In this document: positions 8,094 through 17,657 of the stretch, in pieces
Numbering within the stretch: position 1 is the stretch's first letter
How the letters are laid out: every line of letters begins with the position of its first letter
From: Ignavibacteria bacterium
GTDB lineage: Bacteria; Bacteroidota; Ignavibacteria; Tepidaquicellales; Tepidaquicellaceae
Direction of reading: 5' to 3'
DNA: 64,000 nt
Assembly: GCA_016716125.1 (NCBI GenBank)
Contig: JADJWZ010000005.1
Coordinates: forward strand, 224,758-288,757
Notes under the pieces: generated by a model
Database searches by the model: none
What the model was told of the DNA's origin: nothing
The model's input: only the letters and a program-made list of their open reading frames with translations
Made by a program: the position numbers and the translations under genes

Positions 8094-9947
8094 ATGTCAC
8101 AAATTAACAAAATAAATTTAATCGCAGTATTACTGATTTCATTGTCTTTGTATTCTTTTTTTCCGCAGGACGGAAAAGACGGAATAGAAGGATTAAGAAA
8201 TAACAACATTACTTCTTCGGAGATATATCAGCATATAAAATATCTTTCATCTGACGAGCTCGAAGGCAGATTTCCCGGAACGCGGGGCGATATTCTTACT
8301 TCAGAATATCTGATAAATGAGTTTAAAAAATATGATCTCAAACCATATGGTGAGAACGGATACGTTCAGAATTTTGACGTTTACACACACGTAAGTCTTT
8401 CGGGGAATAATTATTTTAAAACTTCATTAGACGGATCAGAAAAAGAATATATAATTGAAACACAGTTCACGCCGCTTGGATTTTCCGGAAACGGAACGGC
8501 TTCCGGACAGATGGTTTTTGCAGGTTACGGTATTTCCGCAGCTGATCAGAATTACGATGATTTTAAAGATAAAGACGGTAATGAGATTGACATAAAAGGA
8601 AAGGTACTTGTAATAATGAAATACTCTCCGGGCGGAAGTGATCCTCACAGCAATCCATTTGAAAAGTATGAAGCGCTTAGACAGAAGACACAGATCCCGA
8701 AAGAGCGTGGTGCGGCGGGAATAATATTTATAAACGGACCGTCAACAGGTGATGATGATAAACTGACCGGATTAAAATTTGACAGGGTACTTCAGAATGC
8801 AGGCATTCCTGTTATTAACTGCAAAAGAGAGATCATTGAAAATATTTTAGCAAAAGACGGTAAAGATCTGAAAAAAATTCAGGATGATATTGATAACAGC
8901 AAATCTTCAAATTCTTTTGTAATTAAAAATTCATATGCTTCTTTTGAAACTAACATTGAGCCTGTAAAAGCGGTTACGGATAATGTGATCGGCTTAATAG
9001 AAGGGAATGATCCTGTCTTAAAAAATGAAGTAATTGTAATCGGCGGTCATAAGGATCATCTCGGATACGGATTATACGGCTCACTCTATTCCGGCAATGA
9101 TAAGCAGATCCATAACGGCGCAGATGATAACGCGTCAGGAATTGCTGGAGTGCTTGAGCTTGCGCAGAAATTTTCTTCAGTCAGAAAGGACTTAAAACGG
9201 AGTATTCTTTTTATCTGTTTTGGAGCCGAAGAAGCCGGTCTGATCGGATCAGCTTACTTTACAAATTCAAAATTATTTGAAGATCTGAATGTAGTTGCAA
9301 TGATAAATATGGATATGGTTGGGAGACTTTCCGATGACAAACTGATTATTTACGGAACAGGTACTTCTCCCATTTGGAATGACATGCTTGATAAGTTTAA
9401 CAGTAATTATAATTTCAACCTGACAAAAACCCCTGACGGATTAGGTCCTTCCGATCATTCAAGTTTTTATGTTAAAGATGTTCCTTCCCTTCATTTCTTT
9501 ACAGGTACTCACGGCGAATATCATGCGCCGCCTGATGATGTTGAAAAAATTAATGCGGAAGGTCAGTTGAGAATTATGGATTATATTTATGATATTGTAA
9601 GAGATCTGGATGTTAGCAGTTCAAAACCCGAATTCACGAAAGTCGTTGTAACGGAAAACAATGAAAAGAGATCGATGGGCAGTGTAAAAATATATGTCGG
9701 TACGATCCCGGATTATTCTTATACTGGTGAGGGAATGAAAATCTCAGGCGTGAAACAGGGAGGTCCTGCGGAAACAGGCGGAATGCAGGCAGGGGATATA
9801 ATTGTTAAATTCGGAAATACGGAAGTGAAGAATATTTATGATTACATGTTTGCAATGGGCGGATTTAAGCCGGGAGATGAAGCTGAAATTACTGTGTTAA
9901 GAAATAATGAACCGGTTGTACTTAAAGTAGAAGTGGGAAGCAGGTAA
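8094..9947 (+). CDS. Secreted M28-family zinc peptidase with PA and PDZ domains
   Basis: 617 aa from ATG at 8094; an in-frame TTG at 8061 only adds residues ahead of the signal sequence, so I reject it. After the N-terminal hydrophobic segment come a protease-associated insert (about 135-260) and the M28 core. The visible zinc-site motifs are GGHKDHLG, NGADDNASG, FGAEEAGLIGS, INMDMVGRL and EYHAPPDD, supplying the usual two-zinc ligands His, Asp, Glu, Asp and His. The last 90 residues are a PDZ domain (GMKISGVKQGGPAETGGMQAGDIIV). It probably acts as a periplasmic or secreted aminopeptidase. It converges on nuoF, with 34 bp between stops. Confidence 0.93.
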   Translation: MSQINKINLIAVLLISLSLYSFFPQDGKDGIEGLRNNNITSSEIYQHIKYLSSDELEGRFPGTRGDILTSEYLINEFKKYDLKPYGENGYVQNFDVYTHVSLSGNNYFKTSLDGSEKEYIIETQFTPLGFSGNGTASGQMVFAGYGISAADQNYDDFKDKDGNEIDIKGKVLVIMKYSPGGSDPHSNPFEKYEALRQKTQIPKERGAAGIIFINGPSTGDDDKLTGLKFDRVLQNAGIPVINCKREIIENILAKDGKDLKKIQDDIDNSKSSNSFVIKNSYASFETNIEPVKAVTDNVIGLIEGNDPVLKNEVIVIGGHKDHLGYGLYGSLYSGNDKQIHNGADDNASGIAGVLELAQKFSSVRKDLKRSILFICFGAEEAGLIGSAYFTNSKLFEDLNVVAMINMDMVGRLSDDKLIIYGTGTSPIWNDMLDKFNSNYNFNLTKTPDGLGPSDHSSFYVKDVPSLHFFTGTHGEYHAPPDDVEKINAEGQLRIMDYIYDIVRDLDVSSSKPEFTKVVVTENNEKRSMGSVKIYVGTIPDYSYTGEGMKISGVKQGGPAETGGMQAGDIIVKFGNTEVKNIYDYMFAMGGFKPGDEAEITVLRNNEPVVLKVEVGSR

Positions 9948-9981
9948 AAAATCTGTTTCATGTTTGCGTAAAAGATAAATT

Positions 9982-11379
9982 CTATGAACTGTATCTTTTT
10001 AAATTTTCATCAACAGTGATCTCCTGAACTTTACCGATCAGACTTTCGACTAAAATATTTTCATTAGTATCAATTGATACATACTCGTCTGATTTTCTGA
10101 GTCCGTGCACTTTATTTAAAACGGGCAGTTCGATATTTTCATCTTTGATCTTTGCTTCAAATTCTTTTCTGAATTTTCTTATAGTCCATTTGACAGGCCA
10201 TGCGGCAGCGTCACCAAGAGCGCAGATAGTATTGCCTTCGATATTTTCAGCAACGGAAATTAAGAGATCAAGATCGGAATGCCTTCCTGTTCCGTCCATT
10301 ATTCTGTCAAGCACTTTAAGCATCCAGCCGCAGCCTTCTCTGCACGGCGTACATTGACCGCATGATTCATGATAATAGAATTTTGTAATTCTCTGAAGTA
10401 CATGTACAATATCAGTATCCTCATCCATCACTATAATACCTGCAGTGCCGATAGCTGAGCCGACAGCTTTAAGACTTTCGGCATCCATTTTCATTGTCAG
10501 CGATTCTTCTTTTGTAAGCGGAGGCATTGATGAACCGCCGGGGATTATCATTTTAAAATCCTTACCGTCTTTGATACCGCCGCAATAATCATTTATAATT
10601 GTCATCAGCGGAGTACCTGTCGGTAGTTCATAAACACCGGGCTTATTGACATGCCCGCTGACTCCGTAGAGCAGAGTGCCCGGATGTTTCGGATCTCCGA
10701 TCTTACTGAACCATTCGCTGCCTTTGTTAATAATTTCAGAGATATTGGCAAGAGTTTCTATATTATTAATTGTAGTCGGATTTCCCCAAACGCCTACAGA
10801 TGCCGGAAACGGAGGTTTGACTCTGGGATATCCGCGCTTACCTTCGAGTGAATTCATCAGCGAAGATTCTTCACCGCAGATATAAGCTCCGGCGCCTTTA
10901 TGAACATACATCTCTACCGAAAAATCAGATCCTAAAATGTTTTTACCTATTAATCCTTTTTTATATGCATCAGCTACACATTCTTCCATTATGTTTATCC
11001 ATTTCCAGTATTCACCTCTGATATAAACATATACAGCCTGAATTCCCATTGCATAAGCAGCGATCAAAGAACCTTCAATAAACTGGTGAGGATTTTTTTC
11101 AAATATTTCCCTGTCTTTAAAACTTCCCGGCTCGCTTTCGTCGCCGTTACAGCAAAGGAATTTCGGTTTTTCATTTCCTTTAGGCATAAAGCTCCACTTC
11201 ATTCCGGTGGAGAAACAAGCTCCGCCTCTTCCGCGCAATCCCGAATTTTTAACTTCTGCGATAACTTCATCGGGTTTCATTCCTGTAAGAACTTTTTTTA
11301 ACGCAGAATATCCTCCGTTGGAAATGTAAACATCAATTTTATCTAAGTCAGGTATATCTTTTAAAATAATTTTTTCCAT
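9982..11379 (-). CDS. nuoF: NADH-quinone oxidoreductase subunit F
   Basis: Holds the NADH- and FMN-binding site and an N3-type 4Fe-4S cluster of complex I. Visible: [14 protein letters not shown] (NADH/FMN loop), [22 protein letters not shown], and the cluster ligands [12 protein letters not shown] plus a distal NTICALGD cysteine. Length (465 aa) is slightly longer than usual, with a C-terminal tail past the cluster. The start is ATG at 11379; an in-frame TTG at 11385 lies immediately next to the nuoE stop and is the alternative. It is the last gene of the nuoCDEF run. nuoG, which normally follows, is not here. Confidence 0.97.
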   Translation of the reverse strand: MEKIILKDIPDLDKIDVYISNGGYSALKKVLTGMKPDEVIAEVKNSGLRGRGGACFSTGMKWSFMPKGNEKPKFLCCNGDESEPGSFKDREIFEKNPHQFIEGSLIAAYAMGIQAVYVYIRGEYWKWINIMEECVADAYKKGLIGKNILGSDFSVEMYVHKGAGAYICGEESSLMNSLEGKRGYPRVKPPFPASVGVWGNPTTINNIETLANISEIINKGSEWFSKIGDPKHPGTLLYGVSGHVNKPGVYELPTGTPLMTIINDYCGGIKDGKDFKMIIPGGSSMPPLTKEESLTMKMDAESLKAVGSAIGTAGIIVMDEDTDIVHVLQRITKFYYHESCGQCTPCREGCGWMLKVLDRIMDGTGRHSDLDLLISVAENIEGNTICALGDAAAWPVKWTIRKFRKEFEAKIKDENIELPVLNKVHGLRKSDEYVSIDTNENILVESLIGKVQEITVDENLKRYSS

Positions 11380-11385
11380 TTTCAA

Positions 11386-11886
11386 TTAATTAGAATTTCT
11401 GAGCTTTGCCAGTAGTTCATCTGTTTTTTCGATCGTAAGATTTTCATGGAATTCTTTATTGTTGATCTGCAGCATGGGAGCTGTAGCGCAGCTGCCGAGA
11501 CATTCCACTTCTTCAATAGAAAACATTCCGTCCGGAGTAATTTCTTTATTCTTAATTCCGAGTTTATCTGAAATATGATTAAAAATTTTATAACCGTCGC
11601 ACAGCATACAGGAAACATTAGTGCATATCTGCAGGTGAAATTTTCCCATCGGCTTTTTGAAATACATTGAATAGAAAGTAGCGACTCCAAGCACGTGGTC
11701 ATGCGGAATGCTGAGTAAGTCCCCGACATATCTCATAGCATCGACGGAGATCCAGCCGTATTTTTCCTGAATCATCCAGAGAAGCGGCATGACTGCAGCC
11801 ATTGGTTTGGGATATTTGGAAATATGCATCTTCACAGTCTGCATTTCACTTTCATCAAACAGCGGAGTATATTCCTGAGTTTTCAT
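11386..11886 (-). CDS. nuoE: NADH-quinone oxidoreductase subunit E
   Basis: 166 aa, a thioredoxin-like 2Fe-2S protein that binds cluster N1a in the NADH module. The four ligands are visible: C88 and C93 in CTNVSCMLC, and C129 and C133 in ECLGSCATAP. Its stop is directly next to the nuoF start, which implies translational coupling. About 150 bp separates it from nuoD on its upstream side, more than the usual operon spacing, and that gap contains a small perfect hairpin. Confidence 0.97.
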   Translation of the reverse strand: MKTQEYTPLFDESEMQTVKMHISKYPKPMAAVMPLLWMIQEKYGWISVDAMRYVGDLLSIPHDHVLGVATFYSMYFKKPMGKFHLQICTNVSCMLCDGYKIFNHISDKLGIKNKEITPDGMFSIEEVECLGSCATAPMLQINNKEFHENLTIEKTDELLAKLRNSN

Positions 11887-12012
11887 AAAAATTTATACTT
11901 TGTCAAAAAATATTATTTAAAAAATTCTTTCGGAAATAAAGATCGGATTATGCTGTCAGGATTTATTTTATAAAAAACTCTGAACAGTTCGGTATAGTTT
12001 TGGTTTTACGTG

Positions 12013-12031
12013 AACGCAATAAAATTGCGTT
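12013..12031. repeat. Perfect 8-bp hairpin between nuoD and nuoE
   Basis: AACGCAAT, loop AAA, ATTGCGTT, in the 153-bp gap just beyond the nuoD stop. There is no U-run after it in the transcribed direction, so it may slow decay or set relative expression rather than end transcription. Confidence 0.55.
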
Positions 12032-12039
12032 TCGCATCC

Positions 12040-13317
12040 CTACTTATCCGCTTCGCCCATCACCGGATCCACACTACCGATTATCACCACCGTATCCGAG
12101 ATCAGACATTCCTTCATCATCGGCGCAAGCGCCTGCAGATTACAAAAACTCGGAGACCTTATCTTCATTCTGAATGGATGTCCGCTGCCGTCGCTGATTA
12201 TATAAAATCCAAGCTCACCTTTTGATGCTTCAATAGCGCAGTATGATTCACGCTTCGGAGGATTTACTCCGAAATTTATCAGCATAAAATCATGTATCAG
12301 CTCTTCCATCTTTGTATAGACTCTTTCCTTTTTCGGCAGGACTTTCTTTGACTGTAGCGCATTATGCTGACCTGCCGGAATTTTTTCAACGCACTGCTTT
12401 AGAATCTTAACGCACTCTATCATTTCATCAACCCTGACATAATACCTCGCAAGACAGTCGCTTTCTGTATATACCGGAATGTTGAAATCCAGTTTGTCAT
12501 ACACAAGATATGGCTCGTCTCTTCTGAGATCCCTGCTGATTCCGCATGCTCTTAAAAGAGGTCCCGTCAGTCCGAGATCTATGCAATTTTCTTTTGATAA
12601 GTAACCGATGTTTTCACATCTGACAATAAAAATTTTATTTCTTTCCACCAGCGATCTCATATCATCGAGATTATTTTCAAAATCGTCTATGAATTTTTTA
12701 ATGCCTGCCAGTGATTCATCCGTAAAATCCTGCGCTACTCCGCCGACTCTCGTATATGATGTCGTAAATCTCGCTCCGCAGATTACATCATAGAGATCAA
12801 GTATTTTTTCTCTTTCCCTGATCGCCCATAAGAAAGGAGTTACAGCGCCGACGTCCATCAGTAACGCTCCTACTGCAAGCAGGTGTGACTGAATTCTCGC
12901 AAGCTCAGCTATAATAACTCTTATATATTTTCCTCTTTCCGGAATTTCAAGATCAATCAATTTCTCAACAGCAAGAGCGTATGCAACATTATTTGCCATC
13001 GGGGAAAGATAATCAAGCCGGTCGGTATGCGGAATATACTCATGATATGTACATGCTTCTGCAAGTTTTTCATAACCTCGGTGAAGATATCCAAGCTCCG
13101 GAATGCATTTCTTAACCGACTCTCCGTCAAGGCTGACAAGTAATCTCAGAACTCCGTGAGTTGCAGGATGCTGCGGTCCCATGTTCAGAACCATTTCATT
13201 ATCAAGAGCATCCGTAAACTGAATACTGAGATCTTCCGATTCCAGTGCTTCGAGAATTTTTGATTTCTTATTTTTTATTTCGCCGTCCTGCAGTTCCGGC
13301 AGTATTGTCTGAGACAT
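12040..13317 (-). CDS. nuoD: NADH-quinone oxidoreductase subunit D
   Basis: 425 aa, the 49-kDa subunit that shapes the quinone site of complex I. The signature NMGPQHPATHGVLRLLVSLDGE is broken here only by position, with ELGYLHRGYEKLAE and YLSPMANNVAYALAVEKL following, and SDGSGHPFRMKIRSPSF near the end. It begins with a short N-terminal extension (about 40 residues) before the conserved core. It stays separate from nuoC; in some relatives C and D are fused. A gap of 110 bp separates it from nuoC. Confidence 0.97.
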   Translation of the reverse strand: MSQTILPELQDGEIKNKKSKILEALESEDLSIQFTDALDNEMVLNMGPQHPATHGVLRLLVSLDGESVKKCIPELGYLHRGYEKLAEACTYHEYIPHTDRLDYLSPMANNVAYALAVEKLIDLEIPERGKYIRVIIAELARIQSHLLAVGALLMDVGAVTPFLWAIREREKILDLYDVICGARFTTSYTRVGGVAQDFTDESLAGIKKFIDDFENNLDDMRSLVERNKIFIVRCENIGYLSKENCIDLGLTGPLLRACGISRDLRRDEPYLVYDKLDFNIPVYTESDCLARYYVRVDEMIECVKILKQCVEKIPAGQHNALQSKKVLPKKERVYTKMEELIHDFMLINFGVNPPKRESYCAIEASKGELGFYIISDGSGHPFRMKIRSPSFCNLQALAPMMKECLISDTVVIIGSVDPVMGEADK

Positions 13318-13427
13318 TTAGCTTTGTTGACTTAAAAAATTTAGTCTATTGAATTAAAATTGATCTGTGAAAATTAAATTCGAAAATATCTTAAATAAAT
13401 ATTTCCAAAACTTATTATCGCTGCGGA

Positions 13428-13910
13428 TTACTTATTTGGTAAAGGAATCGATCCCGGAATACCCATCAGCGGAAAATCTTTTCTGAGCGGATGATATTCA
13501 AACTCATCAGGCATATACATTCTTCTGAGATCAGGATGATTACGGAAATTAATTCCCATCATATCATATGCTTCCCTTTCATACCAGTTAGCAGATCCCC
13601 AGATACCGCTCAGTGTTTCCATTTCAGGTTTCTTTGAATCCAGTCTGATCTTTATGAATAATCTTTTATTGTTATCAATTGAAACAAGATTGTAGATCAT
13701 TTCAAACCTGTTTTTCTTTTCAAATCTGTCAACGCTTACACCGTCCACCATTGAATTGTATTTTAAAGATTCATCATTCTTTAAAATATTGCACACTTCA
13801 ATTACATCTTTCTGATCTATATAAATTGCAGGTGTTCCGTTAACATCTGTATATTCGATTTGAAAATTACCGAGTTTTGATCTGAGAAGTTCGATGGTTT
13901 CTTTACTCAT
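13428..13910 (-). CDS. nuoC: NADH-quinone oxidoreductase subunit C
   Basis: 160 aa, the 30-kDa subunit of the peripheral arm. The conserved segments WYEREAYDMMGINFRNHPDLRR and FEYHPLRKDFPLMG mark the family. It is the first gene of the nuoCDEF run. A terminator and a broken cargo gene separate it from nuoAB, so it probably needs its own promoter in the roughly 50 bp upstream of its start, where I see no clear consensus. Confidence 0.96.
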   Translation of the reverse strand: MSKETIELLRSKLGNFQIEYTDVNGTPAIYIDQKDVIEVCNILKNDESLKYNSMVDGVSVDRFEKKNRFEMIYNLVSIDNNKRLFIKIRLDSKKPEMETLSGIWGSANWYEREAYDMMGINFRNHPDLRRMYMPDEFEYHPLRKDFPLMGIPGSIPLPNK

Positions 13911-13955
13911 TTTAATTTTAACAAACTTACTTAATTATAATTTTATTTTAAACAA

Positions 13956-13976
13956 CAAAAAACCCGCTTATGCGGG
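13956..13976 (-). terminator. Intrinsic terminator inside the nuo cluster
   Basis: On the minus strand: CCCGC, loop ATAA, GCGGG, then T6. It lies just past the stop of the broken cargo gene (14005-14922) and 46 bp before the start of nuoC, so it should stop read-through from nuoAB into nuoCDEF. Confidence 0.85.
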
Positions 13977-14004
13977 CTTTTTGTAATAAGTTATTTATTT
14001 ATTG

Positions 14005-14922
14005 TTATTTAATCAGCTGCATTTTTTTAGTCTCAGTATAGTAATCAGTTTCAAGTCTGTAAAAGTAAACTCCGCTTGAAAGTGAACTGCCGTCAAATGT
14101 TGCAATATAAGAACCGGCAGATCTGTTGCCTTCAAAAATATTCATCACTTTCTGACCTACAGAATTGAAGACAGTAAGTTTAACATTTGAGCTTCTTGCC
14201 AGATCAAAACTGATCTTAGTATCCGGATTGAAAGGGTTCGGATAATTCTGATTTAATGCGAATTTCTCAGGTATATTTGTTCCTGTTTGTGTGATTCCTA
14301 CTGTGCCTGATTTCCAACATCATCTATCTTAACGACAAAACCATCAAGCTAAGTATCCATATTATATCTAAAAGCTAAGAAAATCCTTTGTCCGGAATAA
14401 CCTGGAAAGGTCAAAAATGTTCAAAGTTCCTCCATAAACTTATCCGACAGGCAAGAGATTATTGTCATACTTGCGAGCTTTGCAATTGAAAAATCGGAAG
14501 GCTGATCTGCGGTTGCTGCATCCAAATGGAAACACTGTAATCTGTAAGACGAAGAACCGCCGGTAACCCAGAAACATCAAGAAACATCAGGAACTTTGTC
14601 GCCTGCTTGGATTGTCATCTGTCAGAAAACACCGTGATCGGGCCCAGATACCAGCCTGATTCTATTGACGGCTCTGATTCCTGTATGCGCACTGAGGTAT
14701 TTGCTTCCTGGAAAGACCCGGCAAACTCGTACCAACTGATCTAACTGTCCAGTTCCAGTTTGGTTCAATTGTGTCTTCGGGCGAGTTATTGTATCTACTC
14801 CAGCCGACTGGAAGTGATGCAGAATCTAAAGATTCAAAACCTTCTGACCAGATGACGGGCTGTGAATTTGCGAAACTGCTTAGTAAAAATGTAAATGTAA
14901 AGATGTAAATTAATTTTTTCAT
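14005..14922 (-). pseudogene. Broken T9SS cargo gene (choice-of-anchor J type) between nuoB and nuoC
   Basis: The 5' part (ATG at 14922) reads a signal peptide then VIWSEGFESLDSASLPVGW, the start of a choice-of-anchor J/MAM-like domain, and runs to a stop near 14662. The 3' part (about 14005-14290) reads the type A sorting tail, NYPNPFNPDTKISFDL and a final KKMQLIK. In between, pieces such as SGYSGQRIFLAFRYNMDT and DGFVVKIDDVG appear in shifting frames, with several stops. At least three indels are needed to join them. It therefore looks like a decayed secreted-protein gene, unless this patch is badly sequenced. It interrupts the normal nuoA-B-C-D order. Confidence 0.82.
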
Positions 14923-14964
14923 AATGTATTCTTTATTTAAATTAGTAAAAGTTTAAAATTAAAA

Positions 14965-15453
14965 TCAGTTAACGGAAAAACTTGCTTCTTCGCCCTTTGA
15001 AATTTTTTCCTGAAGAAGCATTAAAGCATTCAGTAAATTATCCGGTCTAGGGGGACAGCCCGCGACATATACGTCCACAGGCAGAAAAAGATCTATTCCC
15101 TGCACAACTGAATAAGTTCTGTACATACCGCCGCTTGAAGTACATGCACCCATTGCAATAACCCATTTAGGATCGGGCATCTGGTCATAAATCTTTTTAA
15201 CGATATGAGCCATTTTATAAGTTGTCGTTCCCGCTACTATCATTACATCGGATTGTCTTGGTGAAAACCTGAATACTTCGCTTCCAAATCTTGAAATATC
15301 AAATCTCGGACCTGCAGCTGCCATCATTTCTATTGCGCAGCAGGAAATTCCCATAGGCATCGGCCATAGCGCGTTCTTTCTGGACCACTTAATTAATTCA
15401 TCAATTTTTGACGTGACGAAACCGTCTTTGGATAATTTTTCTTCTAATCCCAT
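14965..15453 (-). CDS. nuoB: NADH-quinone oxidoreductase subunit B
   Basis: 162 aa carrying the N2 4Fe-4S cluster, the last redox centre before quinone. Ligands are visible: C38 and C39 in [11 protein letters not shown]104 in [12 protein letters not shown], and C133 in [12 protein letters not shown]. Its start overlaps the end of nuoA by 10 bp, so the pair is translationally coupled. Downstream is the broken cargo gene instead of nuoC. Confidence 0.97.
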   Translation of the reverse strand: MGLEEKLSKDGFVTSKIDELIKWSRKNALWPMPMGISCCAIEMMAAAGPRFDISRFGSEVFRFSPRQSDVMIVAGTTTYKMAHIVKKIYDQMPDPKWVIAMGACTSSGGMYRTYSVVQGIDLFLPVDVYVAGCPPRPDNLLNALMLLQEKISKGEEASFSVN

Positions 15454-15812
15454 TTCAATGCTCCTTTTTTAATTACATAAACATAACCTATCAAAAGTAT
15501 AACGATAAAAACCGAAACGCTGATAAATGAATATAACATTTTTGCGCTGTCTAGATTTATAAATGCAACAGCCCATGGATATAAAAAAACAACTTCAATA
15601 TCAAACAATATAAACAGTACGGCGACCATATAAAATTTAACGGAAAATCTCTCATGTGCAGTACCTATAGGTTCTATACCGCTTTCATAAGTGGAAAGCT
15701 TTTCTTTGTTTGGCCTGCTCGGACCAAATAGAGAAGAAAAAAATACATTAACGACCCCGAATATAACTGCAATAGCCATTATAATTATAATGGGAATATA
15801 TGATTCTAACAT
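15444..15812 (-). CDS. nuoA: NADH-quinone oxidoreductase subunit A
   Basis: 122 aa with three membrane helices. The conserved [13 protein letters not shown] loop and [22 protein letters not shown] identify it as the small membrane-arm subunit near the quinone site. It is the first gene of the minus-strand nuo group. Its upstream region faces the tRNA gene, so a promoter is expected in 15813-15972. Confidence 0.95.
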   Translation of the reverse strand: MLESYIPIIIIMAIAVIFGVVNVFFSSLFGPSRPNKEKLSTYESGIEPIGTAHERFSVKFYMVAVLFILFDIEVVFLYPWAVAFINLDSAKMLYSFISVSVFIVILLIGYVYVIKKGALKWD

Positions 15813-15972
15813 GCGTCAATATAATTTTTTTTTATTTTAATATTAAGGAAAAAATAAGATTAACAAGTTTATTTAATGAAAGGCGCAACATTGATAAATA
15901 ATTCCTGTACTCAGAAATAAATTATCATTGAATAAGAATTACAATAAAGTTAAGTTATGCGTTCAGAATTTT

Positions 15973-16046
15973 GCCGGGATAGCTCAGCTGGTTAGAGCGT
16001 CGGAATCATAATCCGTAGGTCGGGGGTTCAAGTCCCTCTCCCGGTA
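15973..16046 (+). tRNA. tRNA-Met (CAT), elongator type
   Basis: Cloverleaf can be folded by hand: acceptor GCCGGGA with TCCCGGT (a G-T pair at 1:72), D arm GCTC/GAGC, anticodon loop ATCATAA giving CAT, and T arm GGGGG TTCAAGT CCCTC. The anticodon stem lacks the three G-C pairs of an initiator, so an elongator is favoured. tRNA-Ile with a modified CAT anticodon is the alternative. The genome reads ACA after the acceptor stem, so CCA is not encoded. Confidence 0.93.
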
Positions 16047-16248
16047 CATAATAAATTACTACGAAATTTATAAATCAGGAATTTATTAATAAATTCCCGT
16101 CCCAGTTAAACAGCTTCGATCTTTTATACTTTTATACTCTCTTAATATCATTTCCTTCAATAATCCGGGATCCACTGGTATCAAATATTTCAATTGATTA
16201 ATTTTTATATAAAGCTATTTTCGTAGTTCACTTTTAAAATTTTTATAT

Positions 16249-16902
16249 ATGGCAGAAATAACATTACAAGCCCTGAAAAGAGATACCTATAAAGAATTAA
16301 CCCTTAATCAGTTAAGAGAAAAGGGGATTATTCCGGGTGTGTATTACGGGCACGGAGTAGAAAACATAAGTTTGGCAGCTACAGAAATTAATCTGCGGCC
16401 AATAATCTACACTACAGAATCAAGGATCATTAATCTGAAATTTGACGATAACAGCAGTTATAGCTGCATTCTGAAAGACGTTCAGTTTCATCCGGTTTCA
16501 GACAAACCTCTTCACTTTGACCTGATTGCAATTAAAGAAGGAGAACAGATAACTATTGAAGTTTCGGTGCATATTACAGGAAACGCTCCGGGAATAAAAG
16601 ACGGCGGTGTATTGCAGCATAGTCTGCATAAACTGCAGATCGAATGTCTTCCTTCAAATATTCCTTCTCATATTGACGTAGACGTTTCGGAATTAAATGT
16701 AAACGATTCTATAAAAGTATCAGATCTGAAATTAGATAATATTACGGTATTGAATGATGAAAATGCTTCCATTGTTGCTATTATACCGCCGACAGTTGAA
16801 AAAGAACCTGTGGCTGAAGAATTGACAGATGAACCAACAGAACCGGAAGTAATTTCCAAATCCAAGAAAGACGACGATTCCGAAGAAGAAGAAAAGAAGT
16901 AA
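16249..16902 (+). CDS. rplY: Large ribosomal subunit protein bL25 (Ctc form)
   Basis: 217 aa, a two-domain L25/TL5/Ctc protein that binds 5S rRNA. The N-terminal 5S-binding domain (about 1-92) shows IPGVYYGHG and LKDVQFHPVSDKPLHFDLI. The C-terminal beta domain (about 95-185) shows VPV-like EVSVHITGNAPGIKDGGVLQ. The last 30 residues are a Lys/Glu-rich tail ending EEEEKK, common in this group. pth follows 37 bp later, the same neighbour as in many genomes. Confidence 0.95.
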   Translation: MAEITLQALKRDTYKELTLNQLREKGIIPGVYYGHGVENISLAATEINLRPIIYTTESRIINLKFDDNSSYSCILKDVQFHPVSDKPLHFDLIAIKEGEQITIEVSVHITGNAPGIKDGGVLQHSLHKLQIECLPSNIPSHIDVDVSELNVNDSIKVSDLKLDNITVLNDENASIVAIIPPTVEKEPVAEELTDEPTEPEVISKSKKDDDSEEEEKK

Positions 16903-16939
16903 TTTCGGTTTATAAAATAATTTCTGATTAATTTTAATT

Positions 16940-17545
16940 ATGAAATTAATAGTCGGATTAGGAAACCCGGGAGTTAAGTATGTATATAACAGACACAATA
17001 TTGGATTTATAATACTTGATCACTTTGCCGCAAACAAGAACATAAAATTTAAAGCAGGAAAAGGCGACTGGTATGAATGCGGTCTTAAATTAAACGGCGA
17101 GGATGTATTCCTTTTAAAGCCGGTTACTTATATGAATAACAGCGGTTCAGCAGTTACTGGATTTTGTGAGTTGCATGAAATAAAACAGAATGATGTATTA
17201 GTGATATTTGATGATTTCCAATTACAGTTAGGGACAATAAGAGTCAGAAAAAAAGGAAGCGACGGAGGGCATAACGGTATTTCGGATATTATTTACAGGA
17301 TGAATACGAATGAGATCCCGAGAATGAGAGTCGGCATAGGAAATGAAGAAGTTTTAAACAAAGATGAATTCATTGACTTTGTGCTTAGCGACTTCAGTAA
17401 AGATGAATTTATAATTCTGAAAAAGTTAATGCCGGAATTTGAAAAATGTATTATCAGCTTTATAACAGAAGATATAAAAGTTACAATGAATAATTTCAAC
17501 AAATCCTTTCTGATATCAGGAAAGGAAAATTCTGAAATTAATTAA
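16940..17545 (+). CDS. pth: Peptidyl-tRNA hydrolase
   Basis: 201 aa. Cleaves peptidyl-tRNA that drops off the ribosome. Visible catalytic features: GLGNPG at 6-11, H19 in NRHNIGF, YMNNSG around 65-69, the DD pair at 91-92, and SDGGHNG around 107-113. It lies downstream of rplY, probably in one transcript. Confidence 0.96.
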   Translation: MKLIVGLGNPGVKYVYNRHNIGFIILDHFAANKNIKFKAGKGDWYECGLKLNGEDVFLLKPVTYMNNSGSAVTGFCELHEIKQNDVLVIFDDFQLQLGTIRVRKKGSDGGHNGISDIIYRMNTNEIPRMRVGIGNEEVLNKDEFIDFVLSDFSKDEFIILKKLMPEFEKCIISFITEDIKVTMNNFNKSFLISGKENSEIN

Positions 17546-17657
17546 TTTATATTTATAAGGATCCGCTTATTCTGCAAATGAGTAAACCGGCATTCTGAAT
17601 CTCCCGGAAAATTCGATAAGATCTTTTAAACATAAACAGTAAATCATAATTAAAAAA

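Noticed and set aside
12010..12225. Plus-strand open frame over nuoD
   Set aside because: Antisense to conserved nuoD codons and without a start context.
15973..16046. Initiator tRNA-fMet
   Set aside because: The anticodon stem lacks the three consecutive G-C pairs of initiators.
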